The notes: generated by a model from the sequence alone, not told the origin. Positions 17,740 through 26,746 are shown, numbered from the stretch's first letter. The stretch: 64,000 bases of DNA from Streptomyces sp. HM190 (GCF_009857135.1 NZ_CP047318.1:2790001-2854000), one strand, 5' to 3'. Numbers and translations: made by a program.

Positions 17740-18621
17740 CTACGCAGTCGCCAGCGACCGTTCCGTCGTCGCGTCCGGGGTCGCCATGGCCTCGTCGTAG
17801 CGGTGCAGGACCAGGCGCGCCATCGCCGGGTGGGTGCCCAGGGGCGCGGAGGCGATCCAGGGGGCCGCCCGCGCGCACTCGGTGGCGAAGCGGCCGGGGG
17901 CCGTGAAGCAGGAGGCGACCGCCACCCGGGTGCGGCCCCGGGACGCGAGGGCGGCGAGGGCGTCGGGGACCGTGGGCGCGGCGGTGGTGGCGTAGGCGGG
18001 GACGACGGGCACACCGAGGCGTTCGGCGAGGAGGTGGGCGGTGCGGCCGGTGTCGATGCCCGACTCGGGGTCGCGGGAGCCGGCCGCGGCGAGGACGACG
18101 GCACCGGTCCGGCGGGCCTCGGGGTCCGCGGGGGTGCGCCAGCCGGCCTCGGCGAGGCGGGCGTGCAGGGTCTCCACGAGGAGCGGGTGCGGGCCGAGCG
18201 GGGCGGCCACCCGCGCGCGTACCGGGCTCTCGGCGGCCATCTCGGGGATGTCCCGCTTGACGTGGTAGCCGCGGCTGAGCAGGAGGGGCACGAGGACGGC
18301 GTCGCGGTCGCCGAGGGCGGCGAGGGTGTCGGGGAGCAGGGGCTCGTTCAGCTCGATGTGGCCGAGGTGCACGGACAGGCCGGGGCGCTGCGCGCGCACG
18401 CGGTCCATGAGGGTGCGGACGGTGGCGAGCGCGCGGGGGTCGCGGCTGCCGTGCGCCACCAGGACGAGGGCGGGGGCGGGCGGGGTGGGGCGCCGGGTCC
18501 CGTCGAGCGAGACGAGGCTGAGCTGGCTGGCCAACTGGTCACCGATCCGGTTGATGAGGTGCGCCGTACTGGCGAGGTCCGCGTTCGACTGGCTCGTCGT
18601 CCTGTTCGTCGTCGCCGTCAT
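17740..18621 (-). CDS. Sirohydrochlorin ferrochelatase (CbiX/SirB type), two domains
   Basis: This 293-residue class II chelatase inserts Fe2+ into sirohydrochlorin to make siroheme, the cofactor of nitrite and sulfite reductases. Two CbiX repeats are visible. The first begins ALVLVAHGSRDPRALATV with metal His, and has VPLLLSRGYHVKRDIPEM. The second has VVLAAAGSRDPESG and VAVASCFTAPGRFATE, where the active-site His of the first motif is Ala. So only one half may bind metal directly. The location 3.5 kb from nasA and 12 kb from nirBD suggests it serves nitrite reduction. The start ATG has no clear ribosome site. A cobalt chelatase role cannot be excluded. Confidence 0.83.
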   Translation of the reverse strand: MTATTNRTTSQSNADLASTAHLINRIGDQLASQLSLVSLDGTRRPTPPAPALVLVAHGSRDPRALATVRTLMDRVRAQRPGLSVHLGHIELNEPLLPDTLAALGDRDAVLVPLLLSRGYHVKRDIPEMAAESPVRARVAAPLGPHPLLVETLHARLAEAGWRTPADPEARRTGAVVLAAAGSRDPESGIDTGRTAHLLAERLGVPVVPAYATTAAPTVPDALAALASRGRTRVAVASCFTAPGRFATECARAAPWIASAPLGTHPAMARLVLHRYDEAMATPDATTERSLATA

Positions 18622-18878
18622 GGGTCGATGCTGCCGCAGGGAGGTTGCCTGCCCGTTGCACCGTGGTGACGGGTCTTTTCCGGCGGTTCACGGCACGCCC
18701 TGCCGGGATGTGAACCCCGTTGACCAGGGATTTCAACACGATCGGGTGAAACTTGTCACGCTGTGCGGTGAACCGGATCACCGCGGACGACGTCTTCGTT
18801 GGTCGGGATGACGGGCCGGTCCGGGTCCGTCGGAAACACGCACGACACAGGGGTGCGTGCCACGGACGGGGGCTTGGG

Positions 18879-19562
18879 GTGGGACGTGTGAGGCGGGTGC
18901 TCCGGCTGCCGCGCACCCGTACGGGGCGGCGGCGGGCGGTGCAGGTGCTGATGGGTCTGTGCGTGCTGGCACTGCTGCCCTCGACCTGGATGTTCACCGC
19001 CGCCGACGGCCGGCTGCGGACCACGGACGACGTCCCGCGCACGGATGTCGCGATGGTCTTCGGGGCGGGGCTGTGGCAGGGCGAGCCGTCGCCGTACCTG
19101 GCGCGGCGGCTGGACGCGGCGGCCGAGCTGTACCGCTCGGGCCGGATAGAGGTGGTGCTCGTCACCGGCGACAACAGCCGGGAGGAGTACGACGAGCCGG
19201 ACGCGATGCGGGCCTACCTCACCGACCACGGGGTGCCCGACCGGCACATCGTCAGCGACTACGCCGGCTTCGACACGTGGGACTCCTGCGTCCGCGCCAG
19301 GAAGATCTTCGGCGTCGACCACGCGGTGCTCATCAGCCAGGGCTTCCACATACGCCGGGCGGTCGCGCTGTGCCAGGAGGCGGGCGTCACGTCGTACGGC
19401 GTCGGCGTGCAGGACCGGCACGACGAGACCTGGTACTACGGCGCCACCCGCGAGCTGTTCGCCGCGGGCAAGGCGTCCCTGGACGCCCTGTTCGAACCGG
19501 ATCCGCGGTTCCTCGGACCGGAGGAGCCGGGGGTCGCGCGGGCGCTCGCGTCGGCACGGTAG
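18879..19562 (+). CDS. SanA/YdcF (DUF218) family membrane protein
   Basis: This 227-residue protein has one N-terminal membrane helix (VLMGLCVLALLPSTWMF, residues about 23-40) and an extracytoplasmic DUF218 domain. Visible motifs are DVAMVFGAGLWQGEPSPYL, RIEVVLVTGDNSREEYDEP, DYAGFDTWDSCVRA and AVLISQGFHIRRAV, the standard set of SanA/ElyC/YdcF proteins, which are linked to envelope integrity and vancomycin tolerance in enterobacteria. The enzymatic activity is not established. GTG at 18879 is preferred, with GGGGG just upstream; an ATG/GTG much earlier would add a 42-residue basic segment with poor coding character. It is convergent with the next gene. Confidence 0.83.
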   Translation: MGRVRRVLRLPRTRTGRRRAVQVLMGLCVLALLPSTWMFTAADGRLRTTDDVPRTDVAMVFGAGLWQGEPSPYLARRLDAAAELYRSGRIEVVLVTGDNSREEYDEPDAMRAYLTDHGVPDRHIVSDYAGFDTWDSCVRARKIFGVDHAVLISQGFHIRRAVALCQEAGVTSYGVGVQDRHDETWYYGATRELFAAGKASLDALFEPDPRFLGPEEPGVARALASAR

Positions 19563-19653
19563 GGCCCTTGGCGGCTGCGGGACGTCGACGCGGGTGACGG
19601 GTGGGCGGGCCGCGGCGCGGCCGTGGCGGACGGGGGACGGACGAGGGCGGACG

Positions 19654-20190
19654 CTATTTGATCAGCGCGTTCGCGAGGATGATCGCCAGGCCGATCAGCA
19701 TGTCCATGGCGCCCGCGCGGTATGCGGACGGCCATCCGTACCCGGCGGTGCGGGCGGCCACGACACCCCAGCCGAACAGGGCGACGGTGTTGAACAGCAG
19801 GGCCACGTCCACCGCGACGGACTCGGCCCACCAGCCGGCCGCCGCGCCGAGCAGGAGGGCCAGCGTGGGCAGGACGGCGGCCACCAGCGGCCACTCGGCG
19901 AGCACCAGCCGCAGTCTGCGCGCGCGGGGCGCCCCGTCGCCGGACGCGCGCTGCGCGATGACGTGCGCGTACCCGTGGGCGGCGGCCGACGCCAGTGCCG
20001 TGAGCAGGACCCACAGGGCGTCCGGGCCGGGGTCGGCCTTCTCGCCCGCCGGGTCGAGCGCGGCCACCAGTGCGCTGGCCAGGACCAGCCCGTAGATGAC
20101 GTTGAACAGGGACTGCTCGGGCGGCCGGTGCCGTGCGATCCACCCCGGCGCGGCGTTCTCGGTGCGGACGTGGCCGGCGCGGTCGGGCAT
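19654..20190 (-). CDS. Small integral membrane protein, unknown function
   Basis: This 178-residue protein has about five hydrophobic segments: SLFNVIYGLVLASALVAAL, ALWVLLTALASAAAHGYAHV, LAEWPLVAAVLPTLALLLGA, VAVDVALLFNTVALFGWGVV and AGAMDMLIGLAIILANALI. The HGYAH motif and the EWP motif are the only conserved-looking polar spots in the membrane. The start at 20190 has GAGGCG nine bases upstream; longer versions run into sequence without coding character. I do not recognise a characterised family. It stands alone between a SanA-like gene (convergent) and a secreted protein gene (same strand, 320 bp upstream). Confidence 0.7.
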   Translation of the reverse strand: MPDRAGHVRTENAAPGWIARHRPPEQSLFNVIYGLVLASALVAALDPAGEKADPGPDALWVLLTALASAAAHGYAHVIAQRASGDGAPRARRLRLVLAEWPLVAAVLPTLALLLGAAAGWWAESVAVDVALLFNTVALFGWGVVAARTAGYGWPSAYRAGAMDMLIGLAIILANALIK

Positions 20191-20511
20191 CGCATCGCCT
20201 CGCTGCGGGAAGGGAGCTGGATCCGCCATGCTCGTCGGCGCGCTCCCGGCGGACGCGGCGCCACGCGGCGGCGACACGAGCGGTGCGCCCCAATGGTGGC
20301 GTGCGTCGGACAACGGCCCTCGGTCCCCGCGGGCTGTCGACACGCGTCGACCGGGGCCCCGTGTCGGGACCCCGGCCCTGGTGGTGGGCGACCGCGTCCG
20401 CGGTGCCCGCCTGAACGCGATCGTGTCGGCCGCCCCGCGGTGATCGCGCCGCCCCGCCGCCGTGCCACGGCACGCGGTGCGGGAGCGGTGGCGCGGGACG
20501 TGGACCGCGGT
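20191..20511. other. Gap between membrane protein and secreted protein genes
   Basis: This is 321 bp without a credible coding region on either strand. It should contain the promoter of the small membrane protein and the 3' end of the secreted protein transcript, but I recognise no specific signal. Confidence 0.4.
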
Positions 20512-21006
20512 CTAGTCGTGGTCGATCGTGCCCCACCAGCCCTGGTTCACGGCGCAGTCCCAGCCCTTGCCGCGGACGGTGAGCTTGACCTCGTAGTCGC
20601 GGTTGACATTGCCCATGCGCGTCCTGACGCGGAAGCCGGTGCTGCCCTTGGCGGCCAGCTTCTTGGTGGAGACGGTGACGGTCTTCGTCGTCCGCTTGGT
20701 GATCTTGCTGCCCTTGGTCGGCGTCGCGTAACCGAACGTCAGGTTCTTGGGCTTGCTGATCGTGAGGCTGACGCCGGAGAAGCTCTTGGTCTTGCTGGTG
20801 TTCTTCAGGCCGAAGTACAGACCGCCGTTGGTCACCCAGCGGTTGGCGTCGACGTAGAAGCGCTTCGGGGTGGAGATCTTGATCGGGCAGCCGCCGGCCT
20901 GGGTGTCGGCCCCCGCGGCCGCGGCGGTCCCGGCGAGACCCAGTTGGGCGGCGGTCAGGGCCCCGGCGGCGCCCAGGACGGCGACGGTCGTGCGCATGCG
21001 GTTCAC
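20512..21006 (-). CDS. Secreted protein of unknown function
   Basis: This 164-residue protein has a classical signal peptide (TVAVLGAAGALTAAQLGLAG then TAAAAGA, cleavage near residue 33). The mature part is a small beta-rich, Lys/Thr-rich domain with RFYVDANRWVTNGGLYFGLK, TKSFSGVSLTISKPKN and DYEVKLTVRGKGWDC. It has one Cys near each end (GGCPIK and WDCAV), so a single disulphide is likely. The fold looks like a small Ig-like or CARDB-like domain. GTG at 21006 follows AAAGAAGGA. No neighbour gives a functional clue; it is a stand-alone leftward gene facing away from nasA. Confidence 0.75.
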   Translation of the reverse strand: MNRMRTTVAVLGAAGALTAAQLGLAGTAAAAGADTQAGGCPIKISTPKRFYVDANRWVTNGGLYFGLKNTSKTKSFSGVSLTISKPKNLTFGYATPTKGSKITKRTTKTVTVSTKKLAAKGSTGFRVRTRMGNVNRDYEVKLTVRGKGWDCAVNQGWWGTIDHD

Positions 21007-21312
21007 GTGATGATCCTTCTTTCCCCCTACGGCCCTCCCGGGCCACGTGACAGGACGTGCGCCACACGGGACCGTGCCTCGACCCCCGTGTCGGTGCGCC
21101 CGCAGTTCTAGCACGCGGCGCCGAGCGCCCGTACCGTGAGCGCTCGGGTGGGCGCACACGGTGACAGAACTGCGACATCGCCCGCACCGTTCGCGCACCG
21201 ACCCGGCCGTCCGCTCCTCACCGCCGCCCGGAGCCCGCCGGGAGGTCCCCGTGCCGGTCGCGTAACGAGGGGGCGCCCCGGCGCGTAACACGCCCGACGC
21301 ACGCTGAGCGGC
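21007..21312. promoter_or_regulatory. Divergent control region upstream of nasA
   Basis: This 306-bp divergent region lies between the secreted protein gene and nasA. GCGTAAC occurs twice (21260-21266 and 21283-21289), 23 bp apart and 24 bp before the nasA start. GTAAC is the first half-site type of GlnR boxes, but the spacing is one base longer than the expected 22 and no GAAAC half-site lies between. It is a weak candidate for nitrogen control only. Confidence 0.3.
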
Positions 21313-23439
21313 ATGCCGAACTCCGCGACGCCCACCCACTGCCCGTACTGCGCCCTGCAGTGCGGGATGAACCTGACGCCCGCCGCGGACGGGACCGACG
21401 GTGTCGTCGTGCTCTCGGAGCGCGCGGACTTCCCGGTGAACCGGGGCGCGCTGTGCGGCAAGGGCCGTACGGCGCCGGCGGTGCTCTCGTCCCGGGTGCG
21501 GCTGACCACACCTCTGGTCAGAAGGGCGGGCGTCCTGGAGCCCGCCTCCTGGGACGAGGCACTCGACCGGATCGCCGAGGGGATCACCCGCACGCGTGCG
21601 GAGCACGGCCCGGACGCGTGCGGTGTGTTCGGCGGCGGCGGACTCACCAACGAGAAGGCGTACGCGCTCGGCAAGTTCGCCCGGACCGTGCTCGGCACCT
21701 CGCAGATCGACTACAACGGGCGCTTCTGCATGTCCTCGGCCGCGGCCGCCGGTATCAAGGCGTTCGGCCTCGACCGAGGGCTGCCGTTCCCGCTGGAGGA
21801 CATCCCGAGGACCGGGTGCGTCGTCCTCGTCGGCTCGAACCCCGCCGAGACGATGCCGCCGGCGCTGCGGTACTTCACGGAGCTGCGGGAGAACGGCGGC
21901 ACACTCGTCGTCGTCGACCCGCGCCGCACCCGCACCGCCGAGCAGGCCGACCTGCATCTCGCGCCGCGCCCCGGCACCGATCTCGCGCTCGCCCTCGGGC
22001 TGCTGCATCTGATCGTCGCCGAGGGACGGACCGACGAGCGGTACATCCTCGAACGGACGAACGGCTGGGAGGAGGCGCGCGCCGCGGCCATGGCGCACTG
22101 GCCGGAGTACGTGGAGCGGATCACGGGGGTGTCCGTTCCCCAGCTCCGCGAGGCGGTACGGCTGTTCTGCGAGCCGGAGCACGCGATGGTGCTCACCGCG
22201 CGCGGGCCCGAGCAGCAGTCCAAGGGCACGGACACCGTCGGCGCGTGGATCAACCTGACGCTGGCGACGGGACGCGCCGGGCGGCCGCTGTCCGGGTACG
22301 GGTGCCTCACCGGGCAGGGCAACGGGCAGGGCGGACGGGAGCACGGCCAGAAGGCCGACCAGTTGCCCGGCTACCGCAAGCTGGACGACCCCGAGGCACG
22401 CCGGCACGTCGCCGAGGTGTGGGGCGTCGACCCGGACAGTCTGCCGGGGCCGGGGCGCAGCGCGTACGAACTGCTGGACGCGCTCGGTTCGGACATCAGG
22501 TCGCTGCTGGTGATGGGCTCCAACCCGGTGGTGTCCGCGCCGCGGGCCGCACACGTCGAGCAGCGGATCAGGTCGCTGGAGTTCCTGGCGGTGTGCGACG
22601 TCGTGCTGTCGGAGACGGCGGCGCTCGCGGACGTCGTGCTGCCGGTGACGCAGTGGGCGGAGGAGACCGGCACGACGACCAGTCTGGAGGGCCGGGTCCT
22701 GCTGCGGCGGCGGGCCGTCGCACCGCCCGACGGTGTCCGCAGCGACCTGGAGGTCCTGCACGCACTCGCCGGCCGGCTCGGCGTCGAGAAGGGGTTCCCG
22801 ACCGACGCCGAGGAGGTCTTCGAGGAGCTGCGGCGGGCCAGCGCGGGCGGCGTGGCCGACTACTCGGGGATCACCTACCGCAGGCTGGCCGAGGAGAACG
22901 GGGTGTTCTGGCCCTGCCCCGCGCCGGCGGGCGGCACGGAGGGCGACGGGGAGGGAGTGCCGGGTGGGAGCGCGCACCCCGGGACACCGCGGCTCTTCCT
23001 CGAACGGTTCGCCACGCAAGACGGGCGGGCGCGGTTCGTGCCCGTCTCGCACCGGGCGGCGGCTGAGGAGCCGGACGACGAGTACCCGGTGCTGCTCACC
23101 ACCGGGCGGGTCGTGGCCCAGTACCAGTCCGGGGCGCAGACGCGGCGTGTGGACGAACTGAACGCGGCGGCGCCGGGGCCGTTCGTGGAGCTGCACCCGC
23201 GGCTGGCCGAACGGCTGGGCGCGGCGGAGGGGGACCCCGTGGCCGTGGTGTCGCGGCGGGGGCGGGCCGTGGCTCCGGCACGGATCACCACGGCGATCCG
23301 GCCCGACACCGTGTTCATGCCGTTCCACTGGCCGGGGGAAGGACGTGCCAACACGCTGACGAACCCGGCACTCGACCCCACGTCCCGGATGCCGGAGTTC
23401 AAGGCGTGCGCGGTGCGGGTGGAGGCCGTGGGGAAGTAG
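21313..23439 (+). CDS. nasA: Assimilatory nitrate reductase, molybdopterin subunit
   Basis: This 708-residue molybdopterin oxidoreductase reduces nitrate to nitrite in the cytoplasm for nitrogen assimilation. The [4Fe-4S] motif is C10-x2-C13-x3-C17-x30-C48. The bis-MGD domains follow, with GVFGGGGLTNEKAYALGKFA, IDYNGRFCMSSAAAAGIKAF (the Cys in RFCMSS is the likely Mo ligand), VLVGSNPAETMPP and GRPLSGYGCLTGQGNGQG. The molydopterin dinucleotide-binding C-terminal domain begins near residue 590 (PVLLTTGRVVAQYQSG). No signal peptide is present, consistent with the assimilatory Nas type rather than respiratory Nar. Electrons probably come from the flavoprotein encoded at 29576 or via ferredoxin. 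It is monocistronic here. Confidence 0.93.
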   Translation: MPNSATPTHCPYCALQCGMNLTPAADGTDGVVVLSERADFPVNRGALCGKGRTAPAVLSSRVRLTTPLVRRAGVLEPASWDEALDRIAEGITRTRAEHGPDACGVFGGGGLTNEKAYALGKFARTVLGTSQIDYNGRFCMSSAAAAGIKAFGLDRGLPFPLEDIPRTGCVVLVGSNPAETMPPALRYFTELRENGGTLVVVDPRRTRTAEQADLHLAPRPGTDLALALGLLHLIVAEGRTDERYILERTNGWEEARAAAMAHWPEYVERITGVSVPQLREAVRLFCEPEHAMVLTARGPEQQSKGTDTVGAWINLTLATGRAGRPLSGYGCLTGQGNGQGGREHGQKADQLPGYRKLDDPEARRHVAEVWGVDPDSLPGPGRSAYELLDALGSDIRSLLVMGSNPVVSAPRAAHVEQRIRSLEFLAVCDVVLSETAALADVVLPVTQWAEETGTTTSLEGRVLLRRRAVAPPDGVRSDLEVLHALAGRLGVEKGFPTDAEEVFEELRRASAGGVADYSGITYRRLAEENGVFWPCPAPAGGTEGDGEGVPGGSAHPGTPRLFLERFATQDGRARFVPVSHRAAAEEPDDEYPVLLTTGRVVAQYQSGAQTRRVDELNAAAPGPFVELHPRLAERLGAAEGDPVAVVSRRGRAVAPARITTAIRPDTVFMPFHWPGEGRANTLTNPALDPTSRMPEFKACAVRVEAVGK

Positions 23440-23569
23440 GCGCGGGCCGGCGGTCGGTCCGGTCTCGACGGGGCGCCGGCCGCGCTGACGCCGTACCACC
23501 GGGCGCGGCGGCGGCAGCACCCGGACGATGAGCCGGTGGTGCGGGTCGGGCCGGGTGCCTGACCCCGGC

Positions 23570-23998
23570 TCACCGGGCGCCGACCCGGCCCTCCCCCGAC
23601 CAGTCGCCGCTCGCGATCGGCGTCCCCCGCGCCCGCAGCCGCGCCGCGACCGTCGGCGCGGCGACGTACACCCATGCCTGCACGGACGTGCCGCGGGTGA
23701 GGACGGCGGCGCGGCGGACCCGTTCGTAGAGGTTGGTGGGGGCGCCGGGCGTGTACTCCTCCAGGTGGTCCAGGGACCGCAGGAGGGCCTCGTATGCCTC
23801 GGGGCGGGCCGTGATCAGCTCGCCCCTCACCACGGCCGCCTCGCCGGGGGTCTCGACGGCGTACGGGTAGCCGGGGCCGTCGTAGAGCGTCAGGCCCCGC
23901 ATCGCCGCCGGTTCCTCGGAACGCGTGCGGCCCCGGAGGAAGAGGCCGTGGTTGTGCTCGCCGGGGCGCAGCGTGCCGTAGACGAAGAAGGGGAGCAC
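23570..23998 (-). CDS. Gamma-glutamylcyclotransferase (AIG2-like) family protein
   Basis: This 142-residue single-domain protein starts PFFVYGTLRPGEHNHGLF, the diagnostic YGTLRPG loop of the GGCT/AIG2 fold. It continues with GLTLYDGPGYPYAVE and ELITARPEAYEALLRSLDHLEEY, where the acidic residues include the catalytic Glu region. Members cyclise gamma-glutamyl groups to 5-oxoproline or remove gamma-glutamyl protecting groups; the substrate here is unknown. The gene is leftward and follows the permease pair encoded just to its right by about 60 bp, so it may be the last gene of that transcript. Confidence 0.83.
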   Translation of the reverse strand: MLPFFVYGTLRPGEHNHGLFLRGRTRSEEPAAMRGLTLYDGPGYPYAVETPGEAAVVRGELITARPEAYEALLRSLDHLEEYTPGAPTNLYERVRRAAVLTRGTSVQAWVYVAAPTVAARLRARGTPIASGDWSGEGRVGAR

Positions 23999-24057
23999 CG
24001 TTCTCCTCTCCTACCTGGGGTGCGGGACTGTGCGGGAACGATTCCGAGGGGCGGGTG

Positions 24058-24828
24058 TCAGCCGGCCCCGGGCAGGAGGGCGTCCGTGTAGCCGTTCGTC
24101 GGGCGGGGGACCTTCTTGATCGTGCGGACGTCGAGGGCGACGTCGGCGGAGCCGGTCCCGAGAGTGCCGTCGGCGTGCCAGGTGCCGGTGACCGTGACCC
24201 AGGTGTCCGCGGGCGGGGCCGGGGTGCCGTGGGCGCGGACCTTCACGAACTGCGTGTCCGCCGCGCAGCAGCTGAAGATCGAACGGGTCAGGTACCAGCC
24301 GTCGCCGCTGCCGTCGGGTGTCGCGAAGCCGGTCATCAGGACCTCTCGTCCCGCGATGGCCTTCGTCCGGTCCTGCTGCACGCGGGTGGTGAAGTCCGTG
24401 AGGGTCATCGGCAGCGGAGACGTCGCGGGCAGCGGATCGAACGCGTCCTGGTCCTTCACCTCGACGGCCTTCGGCGCCTCGCGGGACGCGCTGTACGCGC
24501 CGATGGCCGGGGGCGCGTAGAAGAGCAGGCTCAGGGCGGGGAGCAGGAGGAGCCAGGCGATGCGGGGTGGGGCGGAGTGGTCGTGGCCGTGGCCGTGGCC
24601 GGGGTGCTCGTCGTCGTGGTCGTGACCGCGGTCCCGGTCGGGGGCGGTCGGTTTGCGGAGCGACCACGCCTCCGCCGCGCCCAGCACGAGCAGCAGCGCT
24701 CCCGAGGCGATGAGCAGGGGGCGCATGCCCTCCTTCACGTATCTGAGGTACAGGTCGGTGAACACCGTCGCGTGGAGCAGGCCGAGAGCGCTGACGACGA
24801 GCAGGAGGGCCTGGAGCGGTCGTTTCAC
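24058..24828 (-). CDS. DUF1980/TIGR03943 membrane protein, putative permease partner
   Basis: This 256-residue protein has two N-terminal membrane helices, a His/Asp-rich cytoplasmic or loop segment (HDHDDEHPGHGHGHDH, residues about 66-82), another helix (IAWLLLLPALSLLFYAP), then a soluble DUF1980 domain. That domain contains VLMTGFATPDGSGDGWYLTR, SCCAADTQFVKV with vicinal Cys, and WVTVTGTWHADG. The family almost always pairs with a YraQ/UPF0718 permease, as here, where the start codon overlaps the stop of the upstream gene by four bases. The transported substrate is not established; the His-rich loop suggests a metal ion. No Zur-type box was found upstream of the pair. Confidence 0.8.
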   Translation of the reverse strand: MKRPLQALLLVVSALGLLHATVFTDLYLRYVKEGMRPLLIASGALLLVLGAAEAWSLRKPTAPDRDRGHDHDDEHPGHGHGHDHSAPPRIAWLLLLPALSLLFYAPPAIGAYSASREAPKAVEVKDQDAFDPLPATSPLPMTLTDFTTRVQQDRTKAIAGREVLMTGFATPDGSGDGWYLTRSIFSCCAADTQFVKVRAHGTPAPPADTWVTVTGTWHADGTLGTGSADVALDVRTIKKVPRPTNGYTDALLPGAG

Positions 24829-25895
24829 AGCAGGACGCCTCCGACCAGGGCGCTGGCGAGGATCGCCACGACGACGGTCGCGGCGGAGAAGCGGAGCGCG
24901 AACGCCCGGCCGAACGTGCCCGTCTGGAGGGCGATCAGCTTCAGGTCGACCATCGGTCCGACCACCATGAACGTCAGCCGCGCGAGGGGCGAGAAACCGG
25001 AGAGGGAGGCGGCGACGAAGGCGTCGGCCTCGGAGCAGACGGACAGGAGGATCGCGAGCCCGGCGAGGAACAGCACCGAGAGCCAGGGCGAGTCGGCGAA
25101 GGTGTCGAGCACGGAACGCGGGACCACGACGTTGAAGGTGGCCGCCGCCATCGCGCCGACGACCAGGAAGCCGCCCGCGTGCAGGAAGTCGTGCTGGAAG
25201 CCGAGCCGGAACTCCGTCCAGCGGCTGCGTCCCCCGTGGTGTCCGGTGTGACGCGGGGCCGGCTTCAGCCACTCGGCGCGGCCCAGCCACAGCCACAGCC
25301 AGCCCATCGAGGCGGCGGTGAGGAGCGAGGCGAGCAGCCGGGCCAGCACCATCTCGGGGCTGCCGGGGAAGGCGACGGCGGTGGCGACGAGGACGATCGG
25401 GTTGACGGCGGGGGCCGACAGCAGGAAGGCGAACGCGGCCGCCGGGTCGACCCCCCGGCGTATCAGACTGTTCGCGACCGGTACGGACGCGCACTCGCAG
25501 CCGGGCAGGACGACTCCGGCGGCGCCCGCCACCGGGACCGCCAGGGCGGGGTTGCGGGGCAGCAGCCGGTTGAACACCCTCGCCGGTACGAACGCGTTGA
25601 TGGCCCCCGACAGGGCCGTACCGAGCAGCAGGAACGGCAGCGCCTGCACGGCGATGGACAGACACACCGTCCGCCACGCCTGCACGGCCGGTTCCTCCAG
25701 CCCCCGCCCGACGAGGAACAGCACGGCGCCGGGGACCACGGCCGCGCCGAGGAGCAGGAGGGGCCAGTGGCGGGGCCAGGAGTGCTCAGCCGCGTCCTCG
25801 GGGCCGGCCGCCGACGCGGGCGCGTGCGCGTCGGCCGCCTCCGCGTGGGGCGCCCGCACCGCCGCCCCCTCGGCCGGTTCGTCTGTCTTCTGCAT
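24825..25895 (-). CDS. UPF0718/YraQ-type permease
   Basis: This 356-residue polytopic membrane protein of the DUF318 family has two homologous halves of about four helices. Each carries a conserved polar signature: GVVLPGCECASVPVANSLIRRGV in the first (GCECASVPV core) and LLSVCSEADAFVAASL in the second. Other markers are LSAPAVNPIVLVAT and VVGPMVDLKLIALQ. The first 60 residues are an Ala/Pro-rich cytoplasmic tail. The Cys and Glu residues inside the membrane signatures suit metal or thiol-compound transport. It is translationally coupled to the DUF1980 gene that follows. ATG at 25895 has no strong ribosome site but is the only start consistent with the tail. Confidence 0.83.
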   Translation of the reverse strand: MQKTDEPAEGAAVRAPHAEAADAHAPASAAGPEDAAEHSWPRHWPLLLLGAAVVPGAVLFLVGRGLEEPAVQAWRTVCLSIAVQALPFLLLGTALSGAINAFVPARVFNRLLPRNPALAVPVAGAAGVVLPGCECASVPVANSLIRRGVDPAAAFAFLLSAPAVNPIVLVATAVAFPGSPEMVLARLLASLLTAASMGWLWLWLGRAEWLKPAPRHTGHHGGRSRWTEFRLGFQHDFLHAGGFLVVGAMAAATFNVVVPRSVLDTFADSPWLSVLFLAGLAILLSVCSEADAFVAASLSGFSPLARLTFMVVGPMVDLKLIALQTGTFGRAFALRFSAATVVVAILASALVGGVLL

Positions 25896-26086
25896 GCCAG
25901 CTCCGAATGTCGGATGAACGGCTCGAACATAGCGGGCGGGCAGCGCGTCGGGGCCGAGCGGGGGGCGCCTTGCGGCTCGCGGGTGCGGATGGTCGGGCGG
26001 GTGCGGGCCGTGGGTGGTTCCCGCGCGGTTTTCCGCGCCCCACGGCACCAGCACCCCAGCCGCACCGGCCCCCGTCAGAAGCCCCC

Positions 26087-26731
26087 TCAGTCGTACGGTC
26101 GCTTCTCCCTCGCCTCCCTCAGGGCCCTCCCCCACCAGGCCAGCTGATCCAGCATGACCTTGGCCGCGGCGTCGGGGCCGGTCGGGTCCTTCAGGCGGCC
26201 CTCGTCGTCGAAGGAGCCGTGCGCGTTGTGGAAGGACACGGTGTCGCGGACCGTCGTGGCGTGCAGTTCGGCGAACACCTGGCGCAGGTGCTCCGTCGCG
26301 CGCAGGCCCCCGGAGACCCCGCCGTACGAGACGAGGGCGACCGGCTTGGCCCGCCACTCGTGGAAGTGCCAGTCGATGAGGTTCTTCAGTGCCGCCGGGT
26401 AGGAGTGGTTGTACTCGGGCGTCAGCACCACGAACGCCTCGGCGGACGCCAGCTTCGGCGTGACCTCCGCCAGCTGCGCGGTCACCTCGGGGGTCGGCGC
26501 GAACGTCGTCGGAAGGTCGGTCTCGGCGACATCCACGACGTCCACCTCGAAGTCGTCGTGGTCCCGCACCCGGTCCACGAGCCATCGGGCGACCACGGGC
26601 CCGAACCGGCCCGTGCGGTTGCTCCCGACGACCACCGTCACCCGGACGGGGGCGGAGGACGACGCGGCGGAGGCGGAGGAAGGGGTCGCAGCGGTGTGGG
26701 GAGCGGCTTGCTCACCTGTCGAGGTCGTCAT
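26087..26731 (-). CDS. NADPH-dependent FMN reductase, SoxR-box controlled
   Basis: This 214-residue flavodoxin-fold reductase has the FMN phosphate loop VVVGSNRTGRFGP near residue 33 and the ring-binding motif LTPEYNHSYPAALKNLIDW, followed by VSYGGVSGG. It transfers hydride from NAD(P)H to FMN or to quinones and azo dyes. The gene is preceded by a perfect SoxR-type palindrome. This fits a role in coping with redox-cycling compounds, as I recall for the S. coelicolor SoxR regulon member in this position (SCO2478). ATG at 26731 has AGGAGG nine bases upstream. The palindrome ends only 15 bp before the start, so the transcript leader must be very short or the true start lies downstream. Confidence 0.9.
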   Translation of the reverse strand: MTTSTGEQAAPHTAATPSSASAASSSAPVRVTVVVGSNRTGRFGPVVARWLVDRVRDHDDFEVDVVDVAETDLPTTFAPTPEVTAQLAEVTPKLASAEAFVVLTPEYNHSYPAALKNLIDWHFHEWRAKPVALVSYGGVSGGLRATEHLRQVFAELHATTVRDTVSFHNAHGSFDDEGRLKDPTGPDAAAKVMLDQLAWWGRALREAREKRPYD

Positions 26732-26746
26732 GGCGACCACCCTCCT

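Noticed and set aside
15166..18669. Long plus-strand open frame of 1,167 codons
   Set aside because: It is the antisense shadow of the flavoprotein, dgt and CbiX genes, with low-complexity Gly/Ala/Val/Arg composition and no domain. Long antisense frames are expected at this G+C.
21260..21289. Firm GlnR box before nasA
   Set aside because: The two GCGTAAC motifs are 23 rather than 22 bp apart and lack an intervening GAAAC half-site. Kept only as a weak candidate.
25896..26086. Zur box upstream of the YraQ/DUF1980 pair
   Set aside because: No sequence near TGAAAATGATTTTCA was found. The only good boxes are upstream of znuA.
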